NCBI GenBank assembly: GCA_018222345.1
Contig: JAAFAL010000006.1
Location: 1 to 47,638, forward strand
Length of the DNA stretch: 47,638 nt
Origin: a bacterium
GTDB taxonomy: Bacteria > Pseudomonadota > Gammaproteobacteria > Nevskiales > OUC007
Direction of reading: 5' to 3'
Shown: piece by piece, positions 16,493-24,095 of the stretch
Position numbering within the stretch: the first letter of the stretch is position 1
How the letters are laid out: each line of letters starts with the position of its first letter
Made by a program: the position numbers and the translations under genes
Notes under the pieces: model-generated
The model's database searches: none
Seen by the model: the letters and a program-made list of their open reading frames with translations, nothing else
Told to the model about the DNA's origin: nothing

Positions 16493-16696
16493 TTACTGGC
16501 AATCGCGCCATAGAAAACGGTTGGATGCCTCGTTGTGGCGGGCGCGGCACAGGGCATCACGGCGTTGACGCATGGCAGGCGTATTGAACTGTTTGCCGTA
16601 TTGCGCAGGCTCGGTACTGTGGTTGGCTCGTCGCTTCTGGTTTGGCCGCAAAACAACAGTTTGTATGTGATCAATTAGCTTCACGATGAACTCCAT
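16493..16696 (-). CDS. Small basic protein, 67 residues, unknown function
   Basis: I do not recognise this protein. The ATG at 16696 follows AAGGG by one base, a close but plausible ribosome site. The product starts with an amphipathic stretch (MEFIVKLIDHIQTVVL) and is then rich in Arg, Asn and Gln with two Cys near the C-terminus (ALCRARHNEASNRFLWRDCQ). No membrane segment is evident. It is first in the presumed three-gene leftward operon; an AT-rich promoter-like region lies immediately upstream. Confidence 0.5.
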   Translation of the reverse strand: MEFIVKLIDHIQTVVLRPNQKRRANHSTEPAQYGKQFNTPAMRQRRDALCRARHNEASNRFLWRDCQ

Positions 16697-16729
16697 GCCC
16701 TTATAAATCTATATATAATATATACATTA
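16697..16729. promoter_or_regulatory. AT-rich divergent promoter of the small-protein cluster
   Basis: This 33-bp region is almost pure A/T in a GC-rich neighbourhood. The plus strand has a perfect TATAAT at 16714-16719, placing a transcription start within a few bases of the ATG at 16730, so that mRNA may be leaderless. The minus strand has TATTAT-like -10 sequences suited to the leftward operon. No convincing -35 element is seen on either strand, which may point to activator control. Confidence 0.55.
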
Positions 16730-16999
16730 ATGCGAAACAGGGTCAATCAGTTGAACGCTAACCGTCGCGAAAAAATTGTCCGAACACGTGTATTCCCAGC
16801 CCAATTGCGGCCCTACGCACGCGGCGTCGGGTTGGTTGGGGTCATGTTGGCGGTCGTGGCCTTGGCTGTGATGTTGTTGCAGTGGGTTGTCGGCTGCGAT
16901 TTCGTCGCGGGCTGCCCGTCTGGCATGGATTTGAAGTGGTCTTCCAGGATTGCCATTAGTGGTTTGCTGCTCGCGTATCTGGGTTTCCTCGACGAATAA
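16730..16999 (+). CDS. Small membrane protein, 89 residues
   Basis: I do not recognise a family. A basic N-terminus of 30 residues precedes a long membrane segment (about 33-55, GVGLVGVMLAVVALAVMLLQ), a short loop with two Cys (VGCDFVAGCPSG) that could form a periplasmic disulphide, and a second membrane segment (about 72-87). No ribosome site precedes the ATG, and a TATAAT lies just upstream, so leaderless translation is possible. It is divergent from the leftward trio of small genes. The stop codon lies in the A-run of a leftward terminator. Confidence 0.6.
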   Translation: MRNRVNQLNANRREKIVRTRVFPAQLRPYARGVGLVGVMLAVVALAVMLLQWVVGCDFVAGCPSGMDLKWSSRIAISGLLLAYLGFLDE

Positions 17000-17026
17000 A
17001 AAAAGGCCGCAGCATTTGCTGCGGCC
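16998..17026 (-). terminator. Rho-independent terminator, leftward
   Basis: The perfect stem GGCCGCAG/CTGCGGCC (17005-17026) is followed on the minus strand by seven T (complement of A at 16998-17004). On the plus strand no T-run follows. It therefore terminates leftward transcription, although no leftward protein gene lies upstream of it, which points to an RNA gene. Confidence 0.85.
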
Positions 17027-17110
17027 TAGAACTGCGCCCACGGGGACTTGGACGACTTTGTGGTGTAGAACCACTTTGGAGGAGACTGCACGTTTGCTTG
17101 CAGCCCGACA
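16998..17110 (-). ncRNA. Candidate small RNA
   Basis: A leftward terminator needs a transcript, and the roughly 110 bp to its right hold no leftward gene. A TTGACT hexamer (minus strand, 17140-17135) lies 17 bp from a weak -10 (TAATTT, 17117-17112), predicting a start near 17105. The RNA would carry an exposed UCUCCUCC run (17085-17078), a GUGGU/ACCAC hairpin (17074-17060) and the terminator hairpin with a U tail. C-rich loops of this kind bind ribosome sites in known Hfq-type RNAs. The 5' end is approximate; all of this is prediction. Confidence 0.45.
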
Positions 17111-17162
17111 TAAATTAATATACAAAATCGATACAGTCAAGCGTGAGCAATAGGAGCAAGCC

Positions 17163-18146
17163 GTGAATCAAGAGCAGGTGTACAAAATCGGTGCGGTGTC
17201 AAAGCTGGTCGGGATTCCAGCAGTGACGCTACGCATGTGGGAGCGGCGGCATGCGGTTGTCGAGCCTGCCCGGACCGATGCTGGCGGGCGACTGTATTCG
17301 CAGGCCGATCTCCAGCGCTTGGCCTTGGTCAAGCAGGCTGTTGATGCTGGCCACTCGATATCGACCGTTGCGGCGCTGGATAGCGAGGCGATTCGCCAAC
17401 GCCTGCGGCAATCAGTCAGTGCGTCGCCTGCGGGTGTGGATGGCCCGATCGCCTGTTATGTGGTTGGCAGGCCCGGTTTCCTGGCGCAGAACGACACGGC
17501 GGGTACAAAACGGGCTGATACACAGCAGTTCGTCGAGTTGGGGCGCTTCGATACGATTGCGGCGCTGATTGCCGCCACTGCAGACGACGACCGCACGGTT
17601 GACACCCTGATCATTGAGGTCGATCTGGTGACACCGGAATTACTCCGGCAGTTGAAGCGCGCGCAGCAGCAAACCAGTTGCAGCGGCACCGTGGTTGTTT
17701 ACAAGTTCGGTACACGAGCGCACTTGGGCATGATCAAGCGGTCGCGCGCGCGCCTGCTGCAAGCGCCCGTGCAGATCGATGCCGTGCTGGCGATGGCGCG
17801 TGATTTACTGCAGCGCTTGCCGACCATGGCGCCGCCGCAGGCCGACAACCTCGATCAGATGATCTTCGCGCCAATCCCCGACAGGCGTTACTCCGACGAT
17901 GACCTCGCGCAGTTGGCCCAGGCGTCTAGCGCCGTCAAATGCGAATGCCCAGAACATTTGGCGGGGCTGATCGAACGCCTGGCGGCGTTTGAGGATTACT
18001 CGGCGCACTGCGAGAACGAAAACCGCGAAGACGCGGCAATACACATGATGCTGCATGGCGTGGCTGCGCATGCGCGGCGGTCGCTGGAAGACGCCTTGCA
18101 ACGGGTCGTTGAATTCGAGCAGATCGAACTGCCTCGCGATGCCTGA
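17163..18146 (+). CDS. MerR-family transcriptional regulator, CarH/LitR-like layout
   Basis: The start is GTG with an AGGAG ribosome site. The 327-residue product has an N-terminal MerR winged helix (YKIGAVSKLVGIPAVTLRMW, then ERRHAVVEPARTDAGGRLYS). A middle alpha/beta domain (about 85-215) resembles the B12-binding fold of CarH/LitR light sensors but shows no His-containing cobalamin motif. A C-terminal helical region carries four Cys (KCECPEH and HCENEN), a possible redox or metal site. The photolyase-like gene begins about 60 bp downstream, an arrangement typical of light-response loci. A light or redox signal is inference; the regulator and DNA-binding domain are clear. Confidence 0.85.
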   Translation: MNQEQVYKIGAVSKLVGIPAVTLRMWERRHAVVEPARTDAGGRLYSQADLQRLALVKQAVDAGHSISTVAALDSEAIRQRLRQSVSASPAGVDGPIACYVVGRPGFLAQNDTAGTKRADTQQFVELGRFDTIAALIAATADDDRTVDTLIIEVDLVTPELLRQLKRAQQQTSCSGTVVVYKFGTRAHLGMIKRSRARLLQAPVQIDAVLAMARDLLQRLPTMAPPQADNLDQMIFAPIPDRRYSDDDLAQLAQASSAVKCECPEHLAGLIERLAAFEDYSAHCENENREDAAIHMMLHGVAAHARRSLEDALQRVVEFEQIELPRDA

Positions 18147-18209
18147 ACTTGCCACTGCGCACATGAAGCAAGCTCTGCGGCTACACCCGCGCTACGCACG
18201 CCTTTGCTG

Positions 18210-19394
18210 ATGGAGCAGGCACCGGCAGCAACGCGCGACGAGGCGCTGGATCGGCTCAAGGCCTTCGTCCCGAATGCGGGCAGGGCATACGCGGCGCAGC
18301 GCAACAATGCCTCGGTCGATGCGGTGTCGCGCCTGTCGGCACCTCTCAGGCATCGCCTGATCGCTGAACCTGAGGTGTTGCGGGCGGTGTTGTCTCAGCA
18401 CCGGCTGGAGGACGCAGAAAAATTCATCCAGGAAGTCTGTTGGCGGTCTTACTGGAAGGGCTGGCTGGAACAGCGCCCCAATACTTGGGCAGCGTATTGC
18501 GGCGAGCGCGACCAAGCGTTCGAGCAGGTTGCCGACACGCCGGCCTACCATCAGGCGGTCGCCGGGCGCACAGGCATCGCCTGCTTTGACGACTGGGCAC
18601 AGCAACTGAATACGACCGGCTACCTGCACAACCATGTGCGAATGTGGGTGGCGAGCATCTGGATCTTCACGCTGGAGTTGCCGTGGACGCTGGGCGCCCA
18701 CTGGTTCTTGTCGCGCCTGCTCGACGGTGACGCGGCGTCCAATACCTTGTCGTGGCGCTGGGTGGCTGGCTTGCAAACAGCCGGCAAGCATTACTTGGCC
18801 CGCGCCGACAACATCAATAAGTTCACCGGCGGCCAATACAATCCTGCAGGCCAACTCAACGAGACCGCCACTGCATTGACGCCGTCAGCAAGCAAACCAC
18901 CGGCGGCCATGCCGGGCTGGCCGGTGGTCGAAGCGCTGCAGGCCAGTGATGCCTTGTTATTAACCGATGAGGACTTGAGCCCTGACCACGGCGGGCTGCG
19001 AATCCCGAATGGGTTGGCCATTGCGGTTTGTTTGCCGGACAGTGCAGCGAGCTCCAGCAGCAATTTGGCGCAAGCGCAGCATGTCCAGCGTTACAAGCAT
19101 GCCGCGGCGCAGGACACCGTCGCCCGCTTGCAGCGTGCTGGCCACGCCGTAGCAACGCCGACGTTTGACGAGCTCGGCACATGGCTGGCCGAGGTCGCTC
19201 CGCGCCGGCTGGTAATGCCGTGGGTGCCGGTGGGCGCCACACGTGACCGCTTGATGGCATTGCTCGGCGACCTGGACATGCCGTGGGCGTATTGGCAACG
19301 CGGTTGGGATGCTGCGGTTTGGCCGCATGCGCAGCGCGGCTTCTTCCCATTCAAGAAACGCGTGCTACCCACCTTGTCCGACTTGTTGGCATGA
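18210..19394 (+). CDS. Photolyase/cryptochrome FAD-domain protein with rearranged domains
   Basis: The 394-residue product begins directly with the helical FAD-binding domain: FIQEVCWRSYWKGWLEQRP parallels the photolyase WREFY region, GYLHNHVRMWVASIW parallels its GxxHNRxRM helix, and DGDAASNTLSWRWVAG parallels DGDxASNxxxWQWxAG. The usual N-terminal antenna-binding alpha/beta domain is absent. Instead about 150 C-terminal residues have an alternating strand/helix pattern (LAIAVCLPD, then RLVMPWVPVGATRDRL). It ends FFPFKKRVLP. No ATG or GTG exists between the MerR stop and 18210; a TTG lies at 18204. It is likely co-transcribed with the MerR gene. DNA repair or light sensing is inferred from the family. 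Confidence 0.8.
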   Translation: MEQAPAATRDEALDRLKAFVPNAGRAYAAQRNNASVDAVSRLSAPLRHRLIAEPEVLRAVLSQHRLEDAEKFIQEVCWRSYWKGWLEQRPNTWAAYCGERDQAFEQVADTPAYHQAVAGRTGIACFDDWAQQLNTTGYLHNHVRMWVASIWIFTLELPWTLGAHWFLSRLLDGDAASNTLSWRWVAGLQTAGKHYLARADNINKFTGGQYNPAGQLNETATALTPSASKPPAAMPGWPVVEALQASDALLLTDEDLSPDHGGLRIPNGLAIAVCLPDSAASSSSNLAQAQHVQRYKHAAAQDTVARLQRAGHAVATPTFDELGTWLAEVAPRRLVMPWVPVGATRDRLMALLGDLDMPWAYWQRGWDAAVWPHAQRGFFPFKKRVLPTLSDLLA

Positions 19395-19428
19395 GCGCGG
19401 AGGGCTTGCGGTCTGTTCAAGTAACCAG

Positions 19429-19448
19429 TACTGTTATTAACAACAGTA
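19429..19448 (+). promoter_or_regulatory. LexA (SOS) box
   Basis: TACTG and CAGTA flank an AT-rich 10-bp core (TTATTAACAA), so the 20-bp site matches the E. coli-type LexA consensus CTG-N10-CAG with extended symmetric ends. It lies 27 bp before a small ORF with a ribosome site. A TTGCGG hexamer 17 bp upstream (19406-19411) would place the -10 inside the box. The preceding gene ends at 19394, so the only gene it can control is the small ORF or the stretch after it. Confidence 0.88.
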
Positions 19449-19475
19449 TTTAATCAGTGCCACTGGGAGCCTTGG

Positions 19476-19655
19476 ATGACACCTGCAAAGACCTACACGA
19501 TTGGTGATGACTGCTTGGACCGTTTGCGCGCCCGCCGCCGGCGTCTGTTCGCGCAACATTGGCTGGACCAGGCGCTGACCAGCCTTGGGCTTGGCAACGC
19601 ATTGCGCCATACGCAGGCGTTGCGGGTTACGCCGGCTCGCGTACGTTGGAGCTAA
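19476..19655 (+). CDS. Small basic protein, 59 residues, predicted SOS-induced
   Basis: I do not recognise a family. The ATG has a GGGAG ribosome site 7 bp upstream. The product is strongly basic, with ten Arg, including RLRARRRRLF in the first third, then an amphipathic helix (AQHWLDQALTSLGLGNAL). No membrane segment or signal peptide is seen. A near-perfect LexA box overlaps its presumed promoter, so it should be induced by DNA damage. Known small SOS proteins include cell-division inhibitors and toxins, but sequence gives no direct support for either. It follows a photolyase-like gene and converges on pilR with 25 bp between stops. Confidence 0.65.
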   Translation: MTPAKTYTIGDDCLDRLRARRRRLFAQHWLDQALTSLGLGNALRHTQALRVTPARVRWS

Positions 19656-19680
19656 GCCGGCTGCGCCTCGGCGCTGCCAG

Positions 19681-21090
19681 CTAATCGATGCCGAGCTTTT
19701 TGATGCGGTAGCGCAACTGTCGAAAGCTCATGCCGAGCAGCTCCGCCGCTTTGGTTTTGTTGTAGCGCGTTTGCTGCAGCGCTTCGGTAATGCGTTGACG
19801 CTCGAGGTTTTCGATCTGCTCGTGCAAGTTGTCGCCGCCATCGCCACCAGCTGCCGGCTGCGGCGCGGCAGGCCCCGATTGATCTGGCGCTGGCTGTGCT
19901 GCAGCGGGCTTGAGCGTTGCAGCTTGATCCAAGTGCAGGTCGTCGGCATCGATTTGGGCACTTTCGGCCAAAGTAACCGCGCGCTCCAGCACGTTTTCCA
20001 ACTCACGCACATTGCCTGCAAACGGATGTTGTTGCAGCAAATCGATTGCGCTGTTGGTCAGTTCGGGGGCAGCATCCAAACCGTGGCGATGGGCGATTTG
20101 TTGTAGCGCATGCCTGGCGAGCACCGGCAGGTCGCGGCGCCGTTCGCGCAACGGCGGCACTTGTACCTTGATGACGTTCAAACGGTAGAACAGGTCCTGG
20201 CGAAACTCGCCGGTGCTGACCAATGTTTCTAGCGGTTTATGGGTGGCCGAAATGATGCGCACGTTGACTGCGCGTTCGACATCGTCACCCACAGCGCGAA
20301 CCGCACGCTCTTGGATGGCGCGTAGTAGTTTGACTTGCATGGCCAGTGGCAAATCGGCCACCTCGTCCAAAAACAGTGTCCCGCCTTCGGCGCTTTGGAA
20401 CAGCCCGATCTTGTCTTGCGTGGCGCCAGTAAACGCGCCTTTCTTGTGGCCGAAAAATTCCGATTCCATCAACTCGCTGGGAATTGCACCGCAGTTCACT
20501 GGCACAAACGGCGCAGCGGCGCGTGGCCCCTGAGCATGGATGGAGCGCGCGACAAGTTCTTTGCCGGTGCCGGACTCGCCATGCACATACACCGGCGCTT
20601 GGCTGCGGGCCAGCTTGGCGATGGTGTTGCGCAAGTGCTGCATGGGTTCGGTTTCGCCCAACAGTTGTGGCCCTGCAGTTGGCGACGGCCCAGCCAGTCT
20701 GGACGCCTCTGTGCTTTGCCCCGGCGACAGTTGTGCGGCCGTCTCGACCAGCTTGCGCAGTGTGTCGATGTCGATGGGCTTGCTGACGAAGTCAAACGCG
20801 CCCGCCTTGAGCGATTCGACCGCCAATGTTTGATTGCCGTATGCCGTAATGACGGCAACGGGCAAGCTTGGCAAGGTGTCTTGAATGTGGCGCACGATGT
20901 CCAGCCCCGTGCCGTCGGGTAACTGCATGTCGGTAAGGCAGACATCGAAGGTGGCTTCGGCCAGCATCTCGCGTGCGTCTTGCACACAGCCGGCGGCACT
21001 GGTGTTCATGCCCATGCGCCCAAGGGTGATTTCTACCAGCCGCCGGATGTCGGCTTCGTCATCGACAATCAACACGTTTGGTGTGCTCAT
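19681..21090 (-). CDS. pilR: PilR-type sigma-54 response regulator
   Basis: The 469-residue NtrC-family activator has an N-terminal receiver domain with phosphoacceptor Asp54 (CLTDMQLPDG), a sigma-54 AAA+ domain with Walker A GESGTGKE and the sigma-54 loop GAFTGA, and a C-terminal Fis-type helix-turn-helix (KTKAAELLGMSFRQLRYRIK). In PilR this protein activates the type IV pilin gene pilA from a sigma-54 promoter. The ATG at 21090 overlaps the pilS stop (ATGA); longer in-frame sequence upstream lies inside pilS. The nearby pilS partner supports the name. No pilA is in this window. Confidence 0.92.
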   Translation of the reverse strand: MSTPNVLIVDDEADIRRLVEITLGRMGMNTSAAGCVQDAREMLAEATFDVCLTDMQLPDGTGLDIVRHIQDTLPSLPVAVITAYGNQTLAVESLKAGAFDFVSKPIDIDTLRKLVETAAQLSPGQSTEASRLAGPSPTAGPQLLGETEPMQHLRNTIAKLARSQAPVYVHGESGTGKELVARSIHAQGPRAAAPFVPVNCGAIPSELMESEFFGHKKGAFTGATQDKIGLFQSAEGGTLFLDEVADLPLAMQVKLLRAIQERAVRAVGDDVERAVNVRIISATHKPLETLVSTGEFRQDLFYRLNVIKVQVPPLRERRRDLPVLARHALQQIAHRHGLDAAPELTNSAIDLLQQHPFAGNVRELENVLERAVTLAESAQIDADDLHLDQAATLKPAAAQPAPDQSGPAAPQPAAGGDGGDNLHEQIENLERQRITEALQQTRYNKTKAAELLGMSFRQLRYRIKKLGID

Positions 21091-22757
21091 GCCGCAGTCT
21101 CGACGGCATTGGCGGTGCTGCCCGGATTGGCCTTGTGTGCGCGCATTGAAATTTGCATCCACGCGCCATCGGGTGCGTCTGCAGGCCGCTCGCTGTCCGT
21201 CACAAGATTGAGCTGAGCACCGTTGACAGCACACAGATCACGGGCCATGAACAAACCTAGGCCGGTGCCACCGCGGCGGCTGGTGTAGAACGGCTCAAAC
21301 AGCTTGTCGGCGGTGTCTTCGGCGACGCCCGGGCCATCATCAATGCTGTTCAAAATGACACGCTCGCCATCTTGGTAGGCGCTCAGCGCAACGCGGCATT
21401 GGCCGTCACGCTGGCCGTGCTGGCGGCTGTTGTCCCACAAATTGGTGAGCACGCGGCGCAAGTGCAGTGGGTCGAAATCAACAACCAGCGTGTCGGGAAT
21501 CGCAAGCATTTCAATATCGGCGTCCGCCTGGCTAATCGCTTCAAAATATTGCCCAATAACGGCTTCGAGCCATGTGGCGAGTTGCAGCGGCTGGGCAGCG
21601 CTGGCATGCGTGCTGCCCAGCGACAGTACGTCACTGACAATGGCGTCGATACGTTTGCCGTGCTCGCGGATGATGCGGGTCAGGTCGCGGTCATCGTTGG
21701 GCAGGGTTGGTGATTCTGCAAGCAACTGCCCGGCGTTGGTGATTGCCGCCAGTGGGTTGCGGATCTCATGCGCAATACCGGCCGACAACCGCCCGAGCGC
21801 GGCGAGCTTCATTTGCTGGGCTTGTTCGACCATTGCTGTGGCGTCTTCCAGCATGATCAGCAACGGTTGCCGGGCGGCCCAGCCCAAGCGCACGAATTGC
21901 GGGATGATGCTGCGGCCATCCGGCGATTGTATCGGTGGCACGTCGGCGCTGGGGTCGCCGCGCCAGCCGGCTAGCCGCACCGCCAAGGCCGGCGAACATT
22001 TGGCCAAGGCTTGGCCGTGAATGTCGGGCGTGAACTTCAATAACTGCTGCGCCGCCGGGTTGGTGGTTTGCACGGTTTCATCGGTTGCCAGCACGATGAC
22101 GCCAGCGCGCATGCGCTGGACGATTGTTTGATTCAGCCGTGCCAGGCTTTTCAGGTCGCCGCCCACCTGCCGGGCCAATGCCTCGCCGCGGCGGGCGCGC
22201 ACCGCAAGGGCGTTGGCAGTCAGGCTGACCACAAACAGCAAGATGCCCAGCAAGCCGGCTGCGGTCATAGCGCCCGAGAGCAGGTCCTGCTCCGGGCGCA
22301 TCGTCATGCCGTTGTAGGCTTCCTGCACCAGCAGCGTAACGCTGGCAAATGCCGCAGTGAATGCGGCGGCGCGGCGGTTGACCAGCAGGCTGGCGGTCAC
22401 GCACGGCACCATCATCAGTACGCCCAGACCACCGACCACGCCGCCTGTTGCGTAAACCAGTACGCCAACCAACAGCAGGTCGCAGCCAACGTGCATGGCT
22501 GTTTGCACTGCGAGGCCGGGGCGGCGCATTTCCAGCGTAATCGTGGCCGCGATCGCGGTGATGGCGCTAAACACCGTAGCGCCCAAAAATGGCCCGCGGG
22601 CCATCACATCAATGAGCTGTTCCGTCGAGTCGGTGGAATAGCCCGCCAACAGTGCCACAGCCAACACCCAGCGATAGCCGGTGAGCGCACGCAGTACGCG
22701 CCAGTCGGATGCACTGGGCGGGTCAGGAATATCGGATGCGAGTAGGCGCGGCAGCAT
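21087..22757 (-). CDS. pilS: PilS-type membrane sensor histidine kinase
   Basis: The 556-residue product has an N-terminal membrane domain of about six helices (roughly residues 25-180), a PAS-like segment, then the kinase core: H-box LSAGIAHEIRNPLAAI, N-box LTNLWDNSRQHG, and G-boxes DDGPGVAEDTADKLFEPFY and GTGLGLFMARD. PilS phosphorylates PilR, whose start it overlaps. The ATG at 22757 has no strong ribosome site; it is chosen because the conserved membrane domain follows soon after. It is divergent from sucC with 171 bp between starts. The pilSR-sucCD neighbourhood is one I associate with Xanthomonadales. Confidence 0.9.
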   Translation of the reverse strand: MLPRLLASDIPDPPSASDWRVLRALTGYRWVLAVALLAGYSTDSTEQLIDVMARGPFLGATVFSAITAIAATITLEMRRPGLAVQTAMHVGCDLLLVGVLVYATGGVVGGLGVLMMVPCVTASLLVNRRAAAFTAAFASVTLLVQEAYNGMTMRPEQDLLSGAMTAAGLLGILLFVVSLTANALAVRARRGEALARQVGGDLKSLARLNQTIVQRMRAGVIVLATDETVQTTNPAAQQLLKFTPDIHGQALAKCSPALAVRLAGWRGDPSADVPPIQSPDGRSIIPQFVRLGWAARQPLLIMLEDATAMVEQAQQMKLAALGRLSAGIAHEIRNPLAAITNAGQLLAESPTLPNDDRDLTRIIREHGKRIDAIVSDVLSLGSTHASAAQPLQLATWLEAVIGQYFEAISQADADIEMLAIPDTLVVDFDPLHLRRVLTNLWDNSRQHGQRDGQCRVALSAYQDGERVILNSIDDGPGVAEDTADKLFEPFYTSRRGGTGLGLFMARDLCAVNGAQLNLVTDSERPADAPDGAWMQISMRAHKANPGSTANAVETAA

Positions 22758-22928
22758 GGTGATGCGAGTGATGGGTGGGTCGCGGCGGGCGCGTTGCGGA
22801 CTTTGGCAGAGTTTACGCATTCGTAGCCGCGGGTTGTGACGCTGCCGGCGATGGGCGAGAATCCCCGGCCCGTCGGGCATGCACTGCAGCCGGCCCGGCG
22901 ACACCTTTTGACTGGGGAGACAACCCGC

Positions 22929-24092
22929 ATGAATTTGCACGAGTATCAGGCCAAGCGCCTGTTCGCTGAGTACGGCATTCCAGTGCCGAAGAACGACGTT
23001 GCATCAACCGCCGACGAGGCTGTAGAAAAGGCCAAGGCGCTCGGTGGCGACAAGTGGGTGGTTAAGGCCCAAGTGCATGCGGGTGGCCGCGGCAAGGCCG
23101 GCGGCGTCAAGATTGTCGATAGCCTGGACGGCGTGCGTGACGCCGCTGCCGGCATGCTCGGCCAGCGCCTCGTCACCAAGCAAACCGATGCGAAAGGCTT
23201 ACCCATCAATCAAGTGTTGGTCGAAGAGCCATCGGCCATTGACCGCGAGATGTACTTGAGCGTGCTGGTTGATCGCGGCAGCGAATCCATCGTGTTTATG
23301 TGTTCACCCGATGGCGGCATGGACATTGAAGAAGTGGCCGAGAAGACGCCTGAGCGCATCAAGACCGTCACCGTGCCAGTTGGCGCCGGGTTCTCGGGCT
23401 ATCAGGCCCGCGACCTGGGCTTTTTCTTGGGTCTGGATAAGGCGCAGCTCAAAACCTTCACCAAGATTATCCAAGGCTTTTACCGCCTGTTCATCGAAAA
23501 GGACGCCGCGCTGGTCGAGATCAACCCGTTGATCACCACTGCGGATGGCGAATTGCGCGCCATCGACGGCAAGTTGGGCTTTGACGACAACGCGCTGTTC
23601 CGCCATCCGGACATTGCTGCAATGGCCGACCCCTCGCAGGAGGATGCTGCCGAGGCCGAAGCCGCCGAGCACGACCTCAACTACGTCACGCTGGAAGGCA
23701 ATGTCGGTTGCATGGTCAACGGCGCGGGCCTTGCCATGGCCACCATGGACGTGATCAAGCTCAACGGCGGCCAGCCGGCCAACTTTTTGGATGTTGGCGG
23801 CGCAGCTACTGCAGAACGCGTAACGGCAGCCTTCAAGCTCATTACCTCCGACGCCGATGTAAAAGCCATTCTGGTGAATATTTTTGGCGGCATCGTCCGC
23901 TGCGATGTGATTGCCGAGGGCATCATCGAGGCAGTCAAGCAAGTAGGGCTAAAGATCCCGGTGGTGGCTCGCCTAGAAGGCACCAATGTGGAGAAAGGGC
24001 GTGCGCTGCTGGAAGCCAGCGACTTCGACATTATTCCCGCCACCGATTTGAACGACGCAGCGCAAAAAGTTGTTGCTGCAGCAGGAGCCTGA
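22929..24092 (+). CDS. sucC: Succinyl-CoA synthetase beta subunit (ADP-forming)
   Basis: With SucD this TCA-cycle enzyme converts succinyl-CoA to succinate with substrate-level phosphorylation. The product is 387 residues, the normal length. It opens with the canonical [20 protein letters not shown], continues with the ATP-grasp domain ([16 protein letters not shown]), and contains the nucleotide/metal segment [14 protein letters not shown] and the C-terminal [15 protein letters not shown] and [10 protein letters not shown] motifs. The ATG at 22929 follows GGGGAGA. It is 3 bp upstream of sucD, an operon found across bacteria. Confidence 0.98.
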   Translation: MNLHEYQAKRLFAEYGIPVPKNDVASTADEAVEKAKALGGDKWVVKAQVHAGGRGKAGGVKIVDSLDGVRDAAAGMLGQRLVTKQTDAKGLPINQVLVEEPSAIDREMYLSVLVDRGSESIVFMCSPDGGMDIEEVAEKTPERIKTVTVPVGAGFSGYQARDLGFFLGLDKAQLKTFTKIIQGFYRLFIEKDAALVEINPLITTADGELRAIDGKLGFDDNALFRHPDIAAMADPSQEDAAEAEAAEHDLNYVTLEGNVGCMVNGAGLAMATMDVIKLNGGQPANFLDVGGAATAERVTAAFKLITSDADVKAILVNIFGGIVRCDVIAEGIIEAVKQVGLKIPVVARLEGTNVEKGRALLEASDFDIIPATDLNDAAQKVVAAAGA

Positions 24093-24095
24093 GCC

